Shown here: one piece after another, positions 1-7,359 of the stretch
Numbering within the stretch: the first letter of the stretch is position 1
How the letters are laid out: every line of letters starts with the position of its first letter
DNA from: Gallionella sp.
GTDB taxonomy: Bacteria; Pseudomonadota; Gammaproteobacteria; Burkholderiales; Gallionellaceae
DNA length: 16,121 nucleotides
Reading direction: 5' to 3'
Assembly (NCBI GenBank): GCA_030645955.1
Contig: JAUSMR010000216.1
Location: 1-16,121, forward strand
Position numbers and translations under genes: made by a program
The notes under the pieces: model-generated
Told to the model about the DNA's origin: nothing
Databases searched by the model: none
Seen by the model: the letters and a program-made list of their open reading frames with translations, nothing else

Positions 1-72
1 CGAATTGTGCTCAATGCCACGCCCGAAAAGCGGATTGAGAAAAGAACCATCACCGAGAAAGCAGGAGTCTGA
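1..72 (+). CDS. 3-oxoacid CoA-transferase subunit A, C-terminal end (partial)
   Basis: Only the last 23 codons are inside the window, ending in TGA at 70-72. The reading frame gives a tail containing PEKRIEKRT, which resembles the C-terminus of alpha subunits of succinyl-CoA/acetoacetyl-CoA:3-oxoacid CoA-transferases (ScoA/AtoD/PcaI type). The beta subunit starts 2 bp after the stop codon, the usual AB operon arrangement, and this supports the call more than the short peptide does. The substrate (3-oxoadipate, acetoacetate or another 3-oxoacid) cannot be told from this fragment. Confidence 0.75.
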   Translation, partial: RIVLNATPEKRIEKRTITEKAGV

Positions 73-74
73 TC

Positions 75-713
<639 letters not shown>

Positions 714-721
714 GCGCGCAT

Positions 722-1270
722 TCAGGATCCGCTCGGCGCCTTCTTTTTTTTGACGGCAACAAGCGGCGCGGGCGGGCGGGGCGCTTGGCTATCCCAAATG
801 ACCTCGTCCTGCGCCAGATTCCCGATCATCGCCAGTAACACCTTGCGCGTGACGCTCAGCTCCTCGGCTGAGATACCTCTTGTGCTGAGCTGGTTAGTCT
901 CTTCGGCCATAGGCACCAGTTTTTCCTTGAGTGCCCGGCCCGTCGGTGTCAGATACACATAGACACTCTTCCTGTTTGTGGGCAATTGTTTGCGCTCAAC
1001 GTACCCCGCCGCTTCCATGGCTTTCATGGCCGCGAATGTGGTGGGCTCCATCACGCCTGCACGCGCACTCAGTTCTTTCTGTGTCAGTCCGTCCATTTCC
1101 CACAGAATTCGCAAAAAACTCCAGTGACCGAATGGCACGGCGTGCTCTGCCAGGCGCACCTGCAAGGCTTTGCGAAACGCCCGTTCGGTATCGCGTATCA
1201 GATGCGCCAGGCGGTCGTTAGGAACAGCCTCACGCCAGTGGCGAAGGATATTCTGGGTATCGCTTTTCAT
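722..1270 (-). CDS. MarR-family transcriptional regulator
   Basis: Started at the ATG at 1270 (MKSDTQNILRHW), the protein has 182 residues. A longer reading from 1363 adds 31 unlikely residues crossing the intergenic region, so the shorter start is preferred; upstream is only a weak AAGG. Residues about 20-150 form a MarR winged helix: the stretch GLTQKELSARAGVMEPTTFAAMKAMEAAGYVER is the recognition-helix region and the following NRKSVYVYLTPTGRAL is the beta wing. The C-terminus is an unusual proline- and lysine-rich tail (APLVAVKKKKAPSGS). MarR proteins are dimers that usually repress a divergent gene and lose DNA binding on meeting an aromatic or phenolic ligand. The divergent gene here is the TctC-type binding protein at 1484. 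Confidence 0.9.
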   Translation of the reverse strand: MKSDTQNILRHWREAVPNDRLAHLIRDTERAFRKALQVRLAEHAVPFGHWSFLRILWEMDGLTQKELSARAGVMEPTTFAAMKAMEAAGYVERKQLPTNRKSVYVYLTPTGRALKEKLVPMAEETNQLSTRGISAEELSVTRKVLLAMIGNLAQDEVIWDSQAPRPPAPLVAVKKKKAPSGS

Positions 1271-1393
1271 GTTTCTATTTGCCTTGATGTTTGACTTGAT
1301 GCTACAGGGAGTGCGCGTGCATTGGCCGTTTGCGTACATTGGCGGGACAGGCCAGTGGAACAATTTCCTGGAAGGCGGGTTATCAAATAGGGC

Positions 1394-1422
1394 TTGACAG
1401 AAAGAAGCGATGTTTTTAATCT
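1394..1422 (+). promoter_or_regulatory. sigma70-like promoter for the tctC-type gene
   Basis: A perfect -35 hexamer TTGACA lies at 1394-1399 and a -10-like TAATCT at 1417-1422, with a 17-bp spacer. It is 62 bp upstream of the ATG at 1484, in the intergenic region divergent from the MarR gene. The -10 is imperfect, which fits a regulated promoter. Confidence 0.6.
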
Positions 1423-1434
1423 TAGTCGCCTAAG
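1421..1434. promoter_or_regulatory. inverted repeat, candidate MarR operator
   Basis: CTTAG-TCGC-CTAAG is a perfect 5-bp inverted repeat with a 4-bp centre, in AT-rich DNA. It overlaps the last bases of the predicted -10 and the likely transcription start of the 1484 gene. MarR dimers commonly bind short palindromes at such places, so bound protein would block the promoter. The link to the divergent MarR gene is inferred from position only. Confidence 0.45.
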
Positions 1435-1483
1435 TAAAAATATGCAAACTGCAAGCCTGCAGCGCAAAAAAAGGAGACTTTCC

Positions 1484-2467
1484 ATGAAACAACGTCGCTC
1501 AATTCTGATGATCGGTGTGCTGCTCGCGGGTGGCGCGCTTGGACCAGCGGGTCTGGGATTCGCCCAAGGCGCCTACCCATCCAAGCCCATTCGACTCGTC
1601 GTGCCCAATCCTGCGGGGGGCCTGCCTGACACTGTGGCTCGAATCTTTGCGCAGCGACTGGCGGAGCGCTTGGGCCAGCCAGTGGTTGTGGACAATAAAC
1701 CCGGCGCCAATGGCGTGGTGGCAGCGCAGGCCCTGAGCACTGCGCCTGCGGATGGCTACACCTTTCTTGTGACGGATGGCTCCATGTTTTCCATCAATCC
1801 CGCCATTTACAAAAATTTGGGTTATGAGTACAAGCGGGACTTCCTGCCCGTATCTCTGGCGGCCAGGGCGCCACTGTATTTGGCGGTTCATCCCAAGGTG
1901 CCGGCCAACACCCTGCAGGAGTTCATCACGCTGGCAAAGGCCAAGCCAGGTAGCTTGAACTATGGATCATCGGGCGTGGGAAGCACGCATCACTTGACCA
2001 TGGAGGCCCTGAAGACTGCATTAGGCATTGATCTCCGGCACATACCTTACAAAGGGTCGGGTCAGTCGGTGCCCGCGTTAATTGGCGGGCAAGTGGACGT
2101 TGCATTTGCCGCACTGCCGTCTCTCGCTGGCTTTGTGAAAAGTGGTCAGGTCAAGCTGCTGGGTAACAATGCGGCACAACGCTCCAGCCAGGAGCCCCAG
2201 GTACCCGCCATTGCGGAGGTCATTGCGGGGTTTGACTTTGCTCCCACCATTGGTGTTTTCGCAGCCAAAGGTACGCCGGCCAGCGCCATTGAGCGCTTCA
2301 GCGCAGAGATGGCGCGCGTTGCCAAAATGCCTGAGGTCATACAGATATTGAACAATGCAGGTATTGATCCGGTTGGAGCGGGCCCCGCCGATTTTGGCAA
2401 GGCAATTGATGATGAAATTGAGCGCCTTGCCAAAGCGGTGGCCGCTGCCGGAATCAAGCCAGAGTAA
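1484..2467 (+). CDS. Tripartite tricarboxylate transporter (TctC/Bug) substrate-binding protein
   Basis: This 327-residue exported protein belongs to the Bug/TctC family of periplasmic solute-binding proteins, which are expanded in Burkholderiales and bind carboxylates or aromatic acids. Residues 1-27 form a Sec signal peptide: basic MKQRRS, then a hydrophobic stretch, probably cut near GFA/QG. The mature protein opens with YPSKPIRLVVPNPAGGLPDTVAR, the family's signature first strand and ligand loop. GSSGVGSTHHLTMEAL and IPYKGSGQSVPALIGGQVDVAF are further family landmarks. The start is fixed by AAGGAG at 1471-1476, 7 bp upstream; an earlier TTG at 1394 lies inside the promoter. No TctA/TctB membrane genes are present, as is common for orphan Bug proteins. 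A decarboxylase-like gene follows after 8 bp, so the two probably share an operon. Confidence 0.93.
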   Translation: MKQRRSILMIGVLLAGGALGPAGLGFAQGAYPSKPIRLVVPNPAGGLPDTVARIFAQRLAERLGQPVVVDNKPGANGVVAAQALSTAPADGYTFLVTDGSMFSINPAIYKNLGYEYKRDFLPVSLAARAPLYLAVHPKVPANTLQEFITLAKAKPGSLNYGSSGVGSTHHLTMEALKTALGIDLRHIPYKGSGQSVPALIGGQVDVAFAALPSLAGFVKSGQVKLLGNNAAQRSSQEPQVPAIAEVIAGFDFAPTIGVFAAKGTPASAIERFSAEMARVAKMPEVIQILNNAGIDPVGAGPADFGKAIDDEIERLAKAVAAAGIKPE

Positions 2468-2475
2468 TCGCGACG

Positions 2476-3468
2476 ATGTCAAAACTCAAGCTTACTTTCG
2501 GTTGCTGGAACTACGACCGCACCCGTGCCCTGATGGACGGCAGCGTCCAGCCCGACGGGATTGACCTGAATTACCTAAATATGCCCGTGGAGGAAACCTT
2601 CTTTCGCATGTTGCGGCACAAGGAATTCGAAGTGGCAGAGATGTCGCTGTCGTCCTATACCGTGTCGATGTTCAACGAGGCGCGCCCTTTTGTGGCAATA
2701 CCCGTGTTTCCGTCACGTTTTTTCCGCCACTCGTGCATTTATGTCAATGCCAACTCAGGCATCCGCGAAGCGAAGGACCTGATCGGCAAACGGGTCGGCA
2801 ATCCTGAATACCAGATGACGGCGCCGGTGTGGATTCGTGGCATCCTGTCTGATCATTACGGTGTGCCCGTTGACAGCGTAACGTACTTCACCGGGGGTGA
2901 AGAGGAGCCCGGCCGTTCCGAGAAGATCAAGCTTGACTTGCCCTCCAACATCAAGGTCGAGAGTATTGGCCCGGAACAGACGCTGTCAAAGATGTTGCTG
3001 GACGGCGAAATTGATGCGCTGTATACCGCGCGCATGCCCTCCAGCTTTTTGCAGGGCGGTGGCAAGGTCAAACGCTTGTTCGAAGACTATGAGCCGGTTG
3101 AGCGCAATTACTTCAGGGAAACGGGTATTTTTCCCATCATGCACACCGTGGCCTTGCGGCGCGATGTTTACGAGGCGAATCGCTGGATTGCGCAGTCGAT
3201 GATGAAGGCGCTGACAGAGTCGCAGCGCCGTACCTATGAAGACTTGTATGAGACCGCTGCGCTCAAGACCATGTTGCCGTGGTTGACGTCACATGTTGAG
3301 CAGGTCAAACGTGAAATGGGCGAAGATTTCTGGCCTTATGGCTTCGAAAAGAATGAAGCGACGTTACGGACTTTCCTGCGTTATTCGTTTGAGCAGGGTT
3401 TGTCAAAACGCTTGCTCGAGCCGCCGGAATTATTCGCGCCCGAGACCTTGGAATCATTCAAGATTTGA
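2476..3468 (+). CDS. 4,5-dihydroxyphthalate decarboxylase-like protein
   Basis: This 330-residue protein begins KLKLTFGCWNYDRTRALMDG and continues with a PBP2-type fold that is often auto-annotated as an ABC-transporter binding protein. No signal peptide is visible, so it should act in the cytoplasm. Length and general pattern (VEETFFRMLRHKEFEVAEMSLSSY; FFRHSCIYVN; GKRVGNPEYQMTAPVWIRGIL) fit the family of 4,5-dihydroxyphthalate decarboxylases, which release CO2 from 4,5-dihydroxyphthalate to give protocatechuate. Many members have no proven activity, so the exact reaction is uncertain. It starts 8 bp after the binding-protein gene with no clear ribosome-binding site, suggesting translational coupling. 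Its last 15 bp overlap the end of the convergent 3454-4221 gene. Confidence 0.75.
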   Translation: MSKLKLTFGCWNYDRTRALMDGSVQPDGIDLNYLNMPVEETFFRMLRHKEFEVAEMSLSSYTVSMFNEARPFVAIPVFPSRFFRHSCIYVNANSGIREAKDLIGKRVGNPEYQMTAPVWIRGILSDHYGVPVDSVTYFTGGEEEPGRSEKIKLDLPSNIKVESIGPEQTLSKMLLDGEIDALYTARMPSSFLQGGGKVKRLFEDYEPVERNYFRETGIFPIMHTVALRRDVYEANRWIAQSMMKALTESQRRTYEDLYETAALKTMLPWLTSHVEQVKREMGEDFWPYGFEKNEATLRTFLRYSFEQGLSKRLLEPPELFAPETLESFKI

Positions 3469-4221
3469 ATTACCTGAATTCATGACCCAGGAGATACGCG
3501 AGAACTCTCGCTGGAGTTGAGTGCGGGCCTCCTGGTCAAAATTCTGCAGCGGGTCGTTTTGCCGCAGTTCATCAATTGAAATGCGGCGGCCTTTACGCGC
3601 AAAAAGTATGCTGTTGCTTTTTTCCTGAGACGCGACCTCGAGCAGGTTGCCGTTGAAAGCCAGCCGGATACGCCCCGTGAACACTGCGTGATCGGGGTGG
3701 TCGTGATGCAGGTTGGCCACCATGATGCCCTGCGGTGAGAGTGCTTGGTAGCAGTCATCGTAAAAGTGTTGGGAACACAGGCTGCTTGCCTGGCCCTGGC
3801 TGTCAAAGCCGTCTATCAGTAATACATCAAAGCATTCAGGCGTGGTCTGGATGAAGTCTGCCCCATCAGCACACACGATATTGATGCGTTTGGCGTCGTC
3901 AGGTACTTCAAACTCCTGGCGCAGGGCAATGACATGGGGATTGATTTCCACCACGGTGAACCGGGCATCGGGCAGGTGGCGGTAACAAAACTTGAGCAGT
4001 GAACCGCCGCCCAGCCCAATCATGCCGATGTTGACGGGCTTGCTGTCAAACATCAAAAAACCCATCATCGTGCGCGTGTAATCCACATCCAGATAGGTGG
4101 GCTGCGCGCTGCACATGCGGCTTTGCAGCTGGTCAAGGGTGAAATACAGGGATTTGAGGCCGTCAGCGGTAAACACGAAAGGCGCATCGAAGGTCGATTC
4201 GCCGGATTCTGTGTGGGCCAT
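3454..4221 (-). CDS. Spermidine synthase-like (SpeE-type) Rossmann-fold protein
   Basis: This 255-residue cytoplasmic protein has the class I methyltransferase/polyamine synthase fold. GLGGGS at residues 69-74 is the nucleotide (SAM or decarboxylated SAM) loop. VVEINPHV with Glu92 is the ribose-binding strand end, CADG with Asp119 follows, and LLIDGFD (Asp137) ends the catalytic strand. It is a short SpeE-like form, lacking most of the N-terminal beta domain of full spermidine synthases, so real aminopropyl transfer is doubtful. The N-terminus looks complete compared with remembered short homologues. The ATG lies 8 bp from the left att repeat, so the native upstream region has been replaced by element DNA. 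No good ribosome-binding site is visible. Confidence 0.85.
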   Translation of the reverse strand: MAHTESGESTFDAPFVFTADGLKSLYFTLDQLQSRMCSAQPTYLDVDYTRTMMGFLMFDSKPVNIGMIGLGGGSLLKFCYRHLPDARFTVVEINPHVIALRQEFEVPDDAKRINIVCADGADFIQTTPECFDVLLIDGFDSQGQASSLCSQHFYDDCYQALSPQGIMVANLHHDHPDHAVFTGRIRLAFNGNLLEVASQEKSNSILFARKGRRISIDELRQNDPLQNFDQEARTQLQREFSRISWVMNSGNSNLE

Positions 4222-4229
4222 GGCTTTGA

Positions 4230-4245
4230 GGTGAAGGGAATCGAA
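4230..4245. repeat. attL core (left copy of 16-bp direct repeat)
   Basis: GGTGAAGGGAATCGAA here is identical to 15401-15416 inside tRNA-Gly. A 16-bp match at exactly the outer edge of the phage-like block is very unlikely by chance. To its left the sequence does not continue as the expected tRNA 3' end (the plus-strand bases should be TGGAGCG): it reads TGGCTTTGA and then runs into the SpeE-like start codon. Either this is a decayed or rearranged remnant, or the element used a secondary site. Confidence 0.72.
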
Positions 4246-4287
4246 GTGTTGTTTCTATGCCGCATGAACACTAGGTTTCGTCAGTTA

Positions 4288-4320
4288 GGGGGAACAGATT
4301 TACCCCCGTTTGTTCCCCCA
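4288..4320. repeat. Left integrase arm-type site cluster (candidate)
   Basis: GGGGGAACA at 4288-4296, TTACCCCC at 4300-4307 and TGTTCCCCC at 4311-4319 form a cluster. Two C5 blocks are spaced 12 bp apart with GTTTGT between them. The same arrangement occurs near the integrase start at 15221-15280, where 17 of 18 bases match the left stretch 4303-4320. Paired copies near both ends of an integrated element are what arm-type binding sites of a tyrosine integrase look like. Another TTACCCCC-like block is at 4379. Confidence 0.55.
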
Positions 4321-4442
4321 GTGGTTTGGTTCTATTCCCTAATTTTGGATTTCTCGATATAGAGCAGCAGATTTGATCTTACCCCCGGCACATCAAAACC
4401 AGCTCCCGGCGTGCGCTGCGGTAGTCGATCACCCATTAATTT

Positions 4443-4500
4443 CAAGGTGCTCAAGAAGCTCAACATTTAAAGGTTGAGCACCTTGAGCACCTTGAGCATG
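4443..4500. repeat. 9-bp tandem repeat within a long inverted repeat
   Basis: TTGAGCACC (4474-4482), TTGAGCACC (4483-4491) and TTGAGCATG (4492-4500) are three tandem 9-mers. An opposite-facing copy, CAAGGTGCTCAAG at 4443-4455, lets the region fold into a hairpin with 11-12 bp arms, and an inner GAGCTCAAC-type pairing is also possible. It lies about 270 bp downstream of the large terminase gene, so it could slow or end leftward transcription, but no T-run follows on the minus strand. Apart from this, the att and arm sites and the weak ORF at 4460-4759, the stretch 4222-4770 shows nothing recognisable. Confidence 0.5.
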
Positions 4501-4759
4501 TTGGTCTTTCAAAATAGGTGCCAGCCGCGCAAGGTAGAAAGCCAGCCCGCACTGCGGACAGAATCACTCTGTCGTTGGTGTGCTGGGGTAGCCTTGCCGC
4601 TGGGTGTCGGGGTTTTGGTACGCGCACTAACCGACTAATCGCGTCTGGGGTCATCCGTTCACACGGCCCCGCCCAGCTCAGGGAAACCACGAAGCCTTGC
4701 GGCGACGTTGAGAAAATGTGGCCGTTTAGCACCAGGTTTCGAGCGGTCGCCCAGTGCAA
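4460..4759 (-). CDS. Possible small Ash-like satellite protein (doubtful)
   Basis: An open frame of 99 codons starts at a TTG 11 bp after the large-terminase stop, on the same strand. The internal stretch PDAISRLVRVPKPR recalls the DAVSRLVLV stretch of the phage P4 Ash family as I remember it, and such ORFs sit near the ends of satellites. Against it: a weak TTG start, no clear ribosome-binding site, a Cys-Ser-Arg repeat tail that just translates the 9-bp DNA repeat, and an equally open overlapping frame on the plus strand at 4518-4778. It may be a remnant or non-coding. Confidence 0.25.
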   Translation of the reverse strand: MHWATARNLVLNGHIFSTSPQGFVVSLSWAGPCERMTPDAISRLVRVPKPRHPAARLPQHTNDRVILSAVRAGFLPCAAGTYFERPTCSRCSRCSTFKC

Positions 4760-4770
4760 GGTGGCCAGCC

Positions 4771-6282
4771 TTAAATGAAACTGAAATTGCCATCTGAATA
4801 AATCTCTTGGTCTTCAGCGGCGCGGGCAGCAGCACCAAACGCTTGGGCCATGGCCTGCAAGGCGTCAATGCGGCCGGTGGTCTTGGACTTGTCCAACTTG
4901 CGGCCCCCGGCTGGGTCTTTGATGACGATGGCGTTTGATGCGCACATGGCCAGCACTGGGTGGCCACCATGAGCGACACGGCCATTCAGCAACTCGGCCT
5001 CCAAGGCGTCCAGGCTCACGCTCATGTCTTTGAAGCCCTGGCCGTGAGGGATCAATGGCAGGTCGCAGCCGATTTTGTCGAGCTCCTTTTGCAGCAGATC
5101 AATGCGCCAGCGGTCGAAGGCGACAGCCTGGACGTTCAGGCCGGACAGAATCGCGGCCATGTCGGTGGCGACAAATTCATAATCGATCGTCGCGCCGGGC
5201 GTGCTGTGCAAGTAGCCCTGACGGTGCCACACGTCGTAAGGTGCCCGGTCACGCTTGGCACGGTCATGCAAACCCTGCTCAGGCGTCCAGGCATGGGTTA
5301 CAACATGCCACACGCCCGCGATCTTGCCGATGATGACCAGGGCGGTTAAATCGCAGCGTGCGGATAGATCCAGTCCACAGAACACTGGCGCGTCACCAAA
5401 GGGCAGCACGGCACCGCCGCAGCTTTGCCAGACGTTCGGACTGATGAAGGGCGACACGGTGCTAATGCGCTGATTCAACAAAAGGTTGCGGGCGCTGTTT
5501 TCCATGCTCGGCATACGCTGCGCTTGGGTCAATTGCTCGCGTAGATCGTCCAGGCTGCGGAACAGGCCCAGAGCGGGGTTAGCGGCCCGCCATGCGCTTT
5601 CGTCCATGAGGTCGCAACCCTTGGGCGCAGCGTAGACGTGCGACACAATGCGCGGGTCTTTGCTTGTCTTGGCATCGTCAATCCACACGCTCAGTAAATC
5701 GGCGTCGTTGGCTGCGCTCGTCGAAATGGCGATCAGCAGCGGCGCGGCGTGTGCGCCTTGGCTCGTTGTAATGGCGTCAATGAAGTCGGACTGCGGGCCA
5801 CGCACTTGGCCGATCTCGTCCAGGATGGCCAGCACTGGCGATAAGCCGTGGGCGGTCTTGCCGTCAGCAGCAAGGGCCTTGTATTCGGTGTTCAGCGGCA
5901 GGCCCAGCAGGCGCTTACCCGATGGGATGATACGAACAATGCTCGAGAGCTTGGGCGATAGCTGCACCATCTTGCTGGCCAGGTTGAACACCAATGCGGC
6001 TTGGTCTCGGCTCATGGCACCAGATACCAGTTGCGCGTTTTGCTTCGCTTCGGGTCCGACAAGGTGCGCCAGCAACAAGCCAGCGATCAAGCCCGACTTG
6101 CCATTCTTGCGGCTCACAGAAAGGATGGCACGACGCGTCCCGGCCGGGTTGTCGTACACGTCCCGGATGAACTGCTTCTGAAAATCAGCCAGCACGAACG
6201 GTTTGCCCACATGCTCTCCGTCTGGGGTAAGACAGTGTTTTTCAATGAAGGCGATCACCCGTTCGGCGCGTGTCATAGGCAT
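4771..6282 (-). CDS. Phage terminase large subunit (HK97-type)
   Basis: This 503-residue protein is the packaging motor ATPase and nuclease that pumps element DNA into the prohead and cuts it. The Walker A-like motif SRKNGKS is at residues 57-63 and Walker B LAILDE at 151-156. The C-terminal RNase H-like nuclease shows GLDLS (Asp305), VAFDRW (Asp390) and TGRIDALQA (Asp473), a plausible metal-binding triad. Length is normal for the family and no lesion is visible. It is the last confident gene of the leftward head operon and begins 94 bp after the small terminase, the largest gap in the operon. The ATG at 6282 has no strong ribosome-binding site; a second ATG lies two codons inside. Confidence 0.95.
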   Translation of the reverse strand: MPMTRAERVIAFIEKHCLTPDGEHVGKPFVLADFQKQFIRDVYDNPAGTRRAILSVSRKNGKSGLIAGLLLAHLVGPEAKQNAQLVSGAMSRDQAALVFNLASKMVQLSPKLSSIVRIIPSGKRLLGLPLNTEYKALAADGKTAHGLSPVLAILDEIGQVRGPQSDFIDAITTSQGAHAAPLLIAISTSAANDADLLSVWIDDAKTSKDPRIVSHVYAAPKGCDLMDESAWRAANPALGLFRSLDDLREQLTQAQRMPSMENSARNLLLNQRISTVSPFISPNVWQSCGGAVLPFGDAPVFCGLDLSARCDLTALVIIGKIAGVWHVVTHAWTPEQGLHDRAKRDRAPYDVWHRQGYLHSTPGATIDYEFVATDMAAILSGLNVQAVAFDRWRIDLLQKELDKIGCDLPLIPHGQGFKDMSVSLDALEAELLNGRVAHGGHPVLAMCASNAIVIKDPAGGRKLDKSKTTGRIDALQAMAQAFGAAARAAEDQEIYSDGNFSFI

Positions 6283-6376
6283 AAGCTATTAAAACAGCAT
6301 GGCACAAAACATGCAACCCGCATAAATCGTGCCCGATTGAATTTGCCTATTAGCCTGCGCTGCGTTTTTCATAGCA

Positions 6377-6838
6377 TTAGCCGACAGCCCGCAAAGTAGG
6401 GATCAGGTCATCATCTTCAGCGGCTGCGTTGCGCTCGTTTGCCAGGGCTTTACCGGCATCCTCGGACGCGCCGACCGTGGCGACAGCGTGTACGTGCAGG
6501 GCGCGTGCCAGTGATATGGTGCGCTTGGTCAACGTCTCCACCACGACCGCCGCCGAGTTCAACTTGCCGTCTTCCATGATGTAGCCATTCGCGTCGATCA
6601 CTTTTTGCAGGCGCTCAATATCTGCCTGACTGCGGGCCATGTTGCCAGCGGTGCAAAGGTCAACGGCCGTCCATGTGTCGCGTGCGCGTGATGTGACGAT
6701 GGCGTTCCAGAATGGGCGATCACCCGGGCGCAGCGCAACATGGGCGGGCGGGTCAAGCGGGCCAAGTGCCACAGCTTGCGCAGCACGGACAGCAGCGGCT
6801 GCGGAGTCGGAGCGGTTGCGCTTGGGTGTTGTTTTCAT
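6377..6838 (-). CDS. Phage terminase small subunit (P27 family)
   Basis: This 153-residue protein is the DNA-recognition part of the packaging enzyme: it binds the element's packaging site and hands DNA to the large subunit. The basic N-terminus (MKTTPKRNRSD), the LRPGDRPFWNAIV region, the ARSQADIERLQKVIDANGYI helices and the short acidic tail fit the P27-type small terminases found with HK97-type capsids. Its ATG overlaps the HNH stop codon as ATGA (6835-6838), so the two are translationally coupled. An HNH nuclease next to a P27 small terminase is the usual signature of cos-type packaging. The specificity of this subunit would decide whether the satellite packages itself rather than the helper. 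Confidence 0.9.
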   Translation of the reverse strand: MKTTPKRNRSDSAAAAVRAAQAVALGPLDPPAHVALRPGDRPFWNAIVTSRARDTWTAVDLCTAGNMARSQADIERLQKVIDANGYIMEDGKLNSAAVVVETLTKRTISLARALHVHAVATVGASEDAGKALANERNAAAEDDDLIPTLRAVG

Positions 6839-7359
6839 GCAACATTTTCACGGTTAGAGATGAAGTAAGGCTTCACGTACGGTTTGTGGTCGTCGGTTGC
6901 TGGCGATCTTTCGGCCACGTCACCCACAGGACGCAGCAGGGCGGCGCGTCCTGGCTTGTTCCAGTGGTGGTTCGGGTCTAGTGGCATCCCGCTTGTATCG
7001 CAGCCCATAGCCACATCGCGGCCGTGCAGCTCAGACATGGTTTTCAGAGAGTGACAGCTACGGCAAAGCGGCTGCAAGTTCACCAACTCATTGTTGGTGG
7101 GGTCGTTGTCGCGGTGATCCACGTCAGTGGCAGCCACGGTAAGCCCGCGTGCAGTGCAATGCCGACACAGTGGTTCGCAGGCCAGCACAGAGGCACGCAG
7201 CTTGCGCCACACCGCACCGTCCAGTGCCAGGGTGCGCCCGTTGCTCTCTTGCTTCTGCTTGAGCGTCTTGCTTCCCAGCATCTTGAAGCCGCGAGCCTTG
7301 AAGGGGTCGAGCGTAGCCAGGCGCGGCTTGAGCATGGTCAGCTTAGGCCGGGGCGACAT
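6835..7359 (-). CDS. Phage HNH endonuclease (cos packaging type)
   Basis: Read from the ATG at 7359 (MSPRPKLTML) the protein has 174 residues. This start has AAGGGA 7-8 bp upstream; another ATG 15 bp earlier (7374) lacks such a site. The HNH nuclease core covers residues about 60-110: Cys65 and Cys68 with Cys99 and Cys102 as zinc ligands, VDHRD at 80-84 giving the catalytic His82, and the NELVNLQPLCRSCHSLKT block with the second half of the motif. Such enzymes work with the terminase to cut cos DNA in HK97-like phages and in satellites. The N-terminus overlaps the portal gene by 17 bp and the stop overlaps the small-terminase start by 4 bp, so it belongs firmly to the head operon rather than being a homing-endonuclease insertion. 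Confidence 0.9.
   Translation of the reverse strand: MSPRPKLTMLKPRLATLDPFKARGFKMLGSKTLKQKQESNGRTLALDGAVWRKLRASVLACEPLCRHCTARGLTVAATDVDHRDNDPTNNELVNLQPLCRSCHSLKTMSELHGRDVAMGCDTSGMPLDPNHHWNKPGRAALLRPVGDVAERSPATDDHKPYVKPYFISNRENVA

Noticed and set aside
1394..1483. N-terminal extension of the TctC-type protein from a TTG at 1394
   Set aside because: That reading runs through the promoter and operator. The ATG at 1484 has a perfect ribosome-binding site and gives a clean signal peptide.
2476..3468. Second periplasmic ABC-transporter binding protein
   Set aside because: The fold is PBP2-like, but there is no signal peptide or lipobox and no permease or ATPase gene; sequence pattern and length fit the 4,5-dihydroxyphthalate decarboxylase family better.
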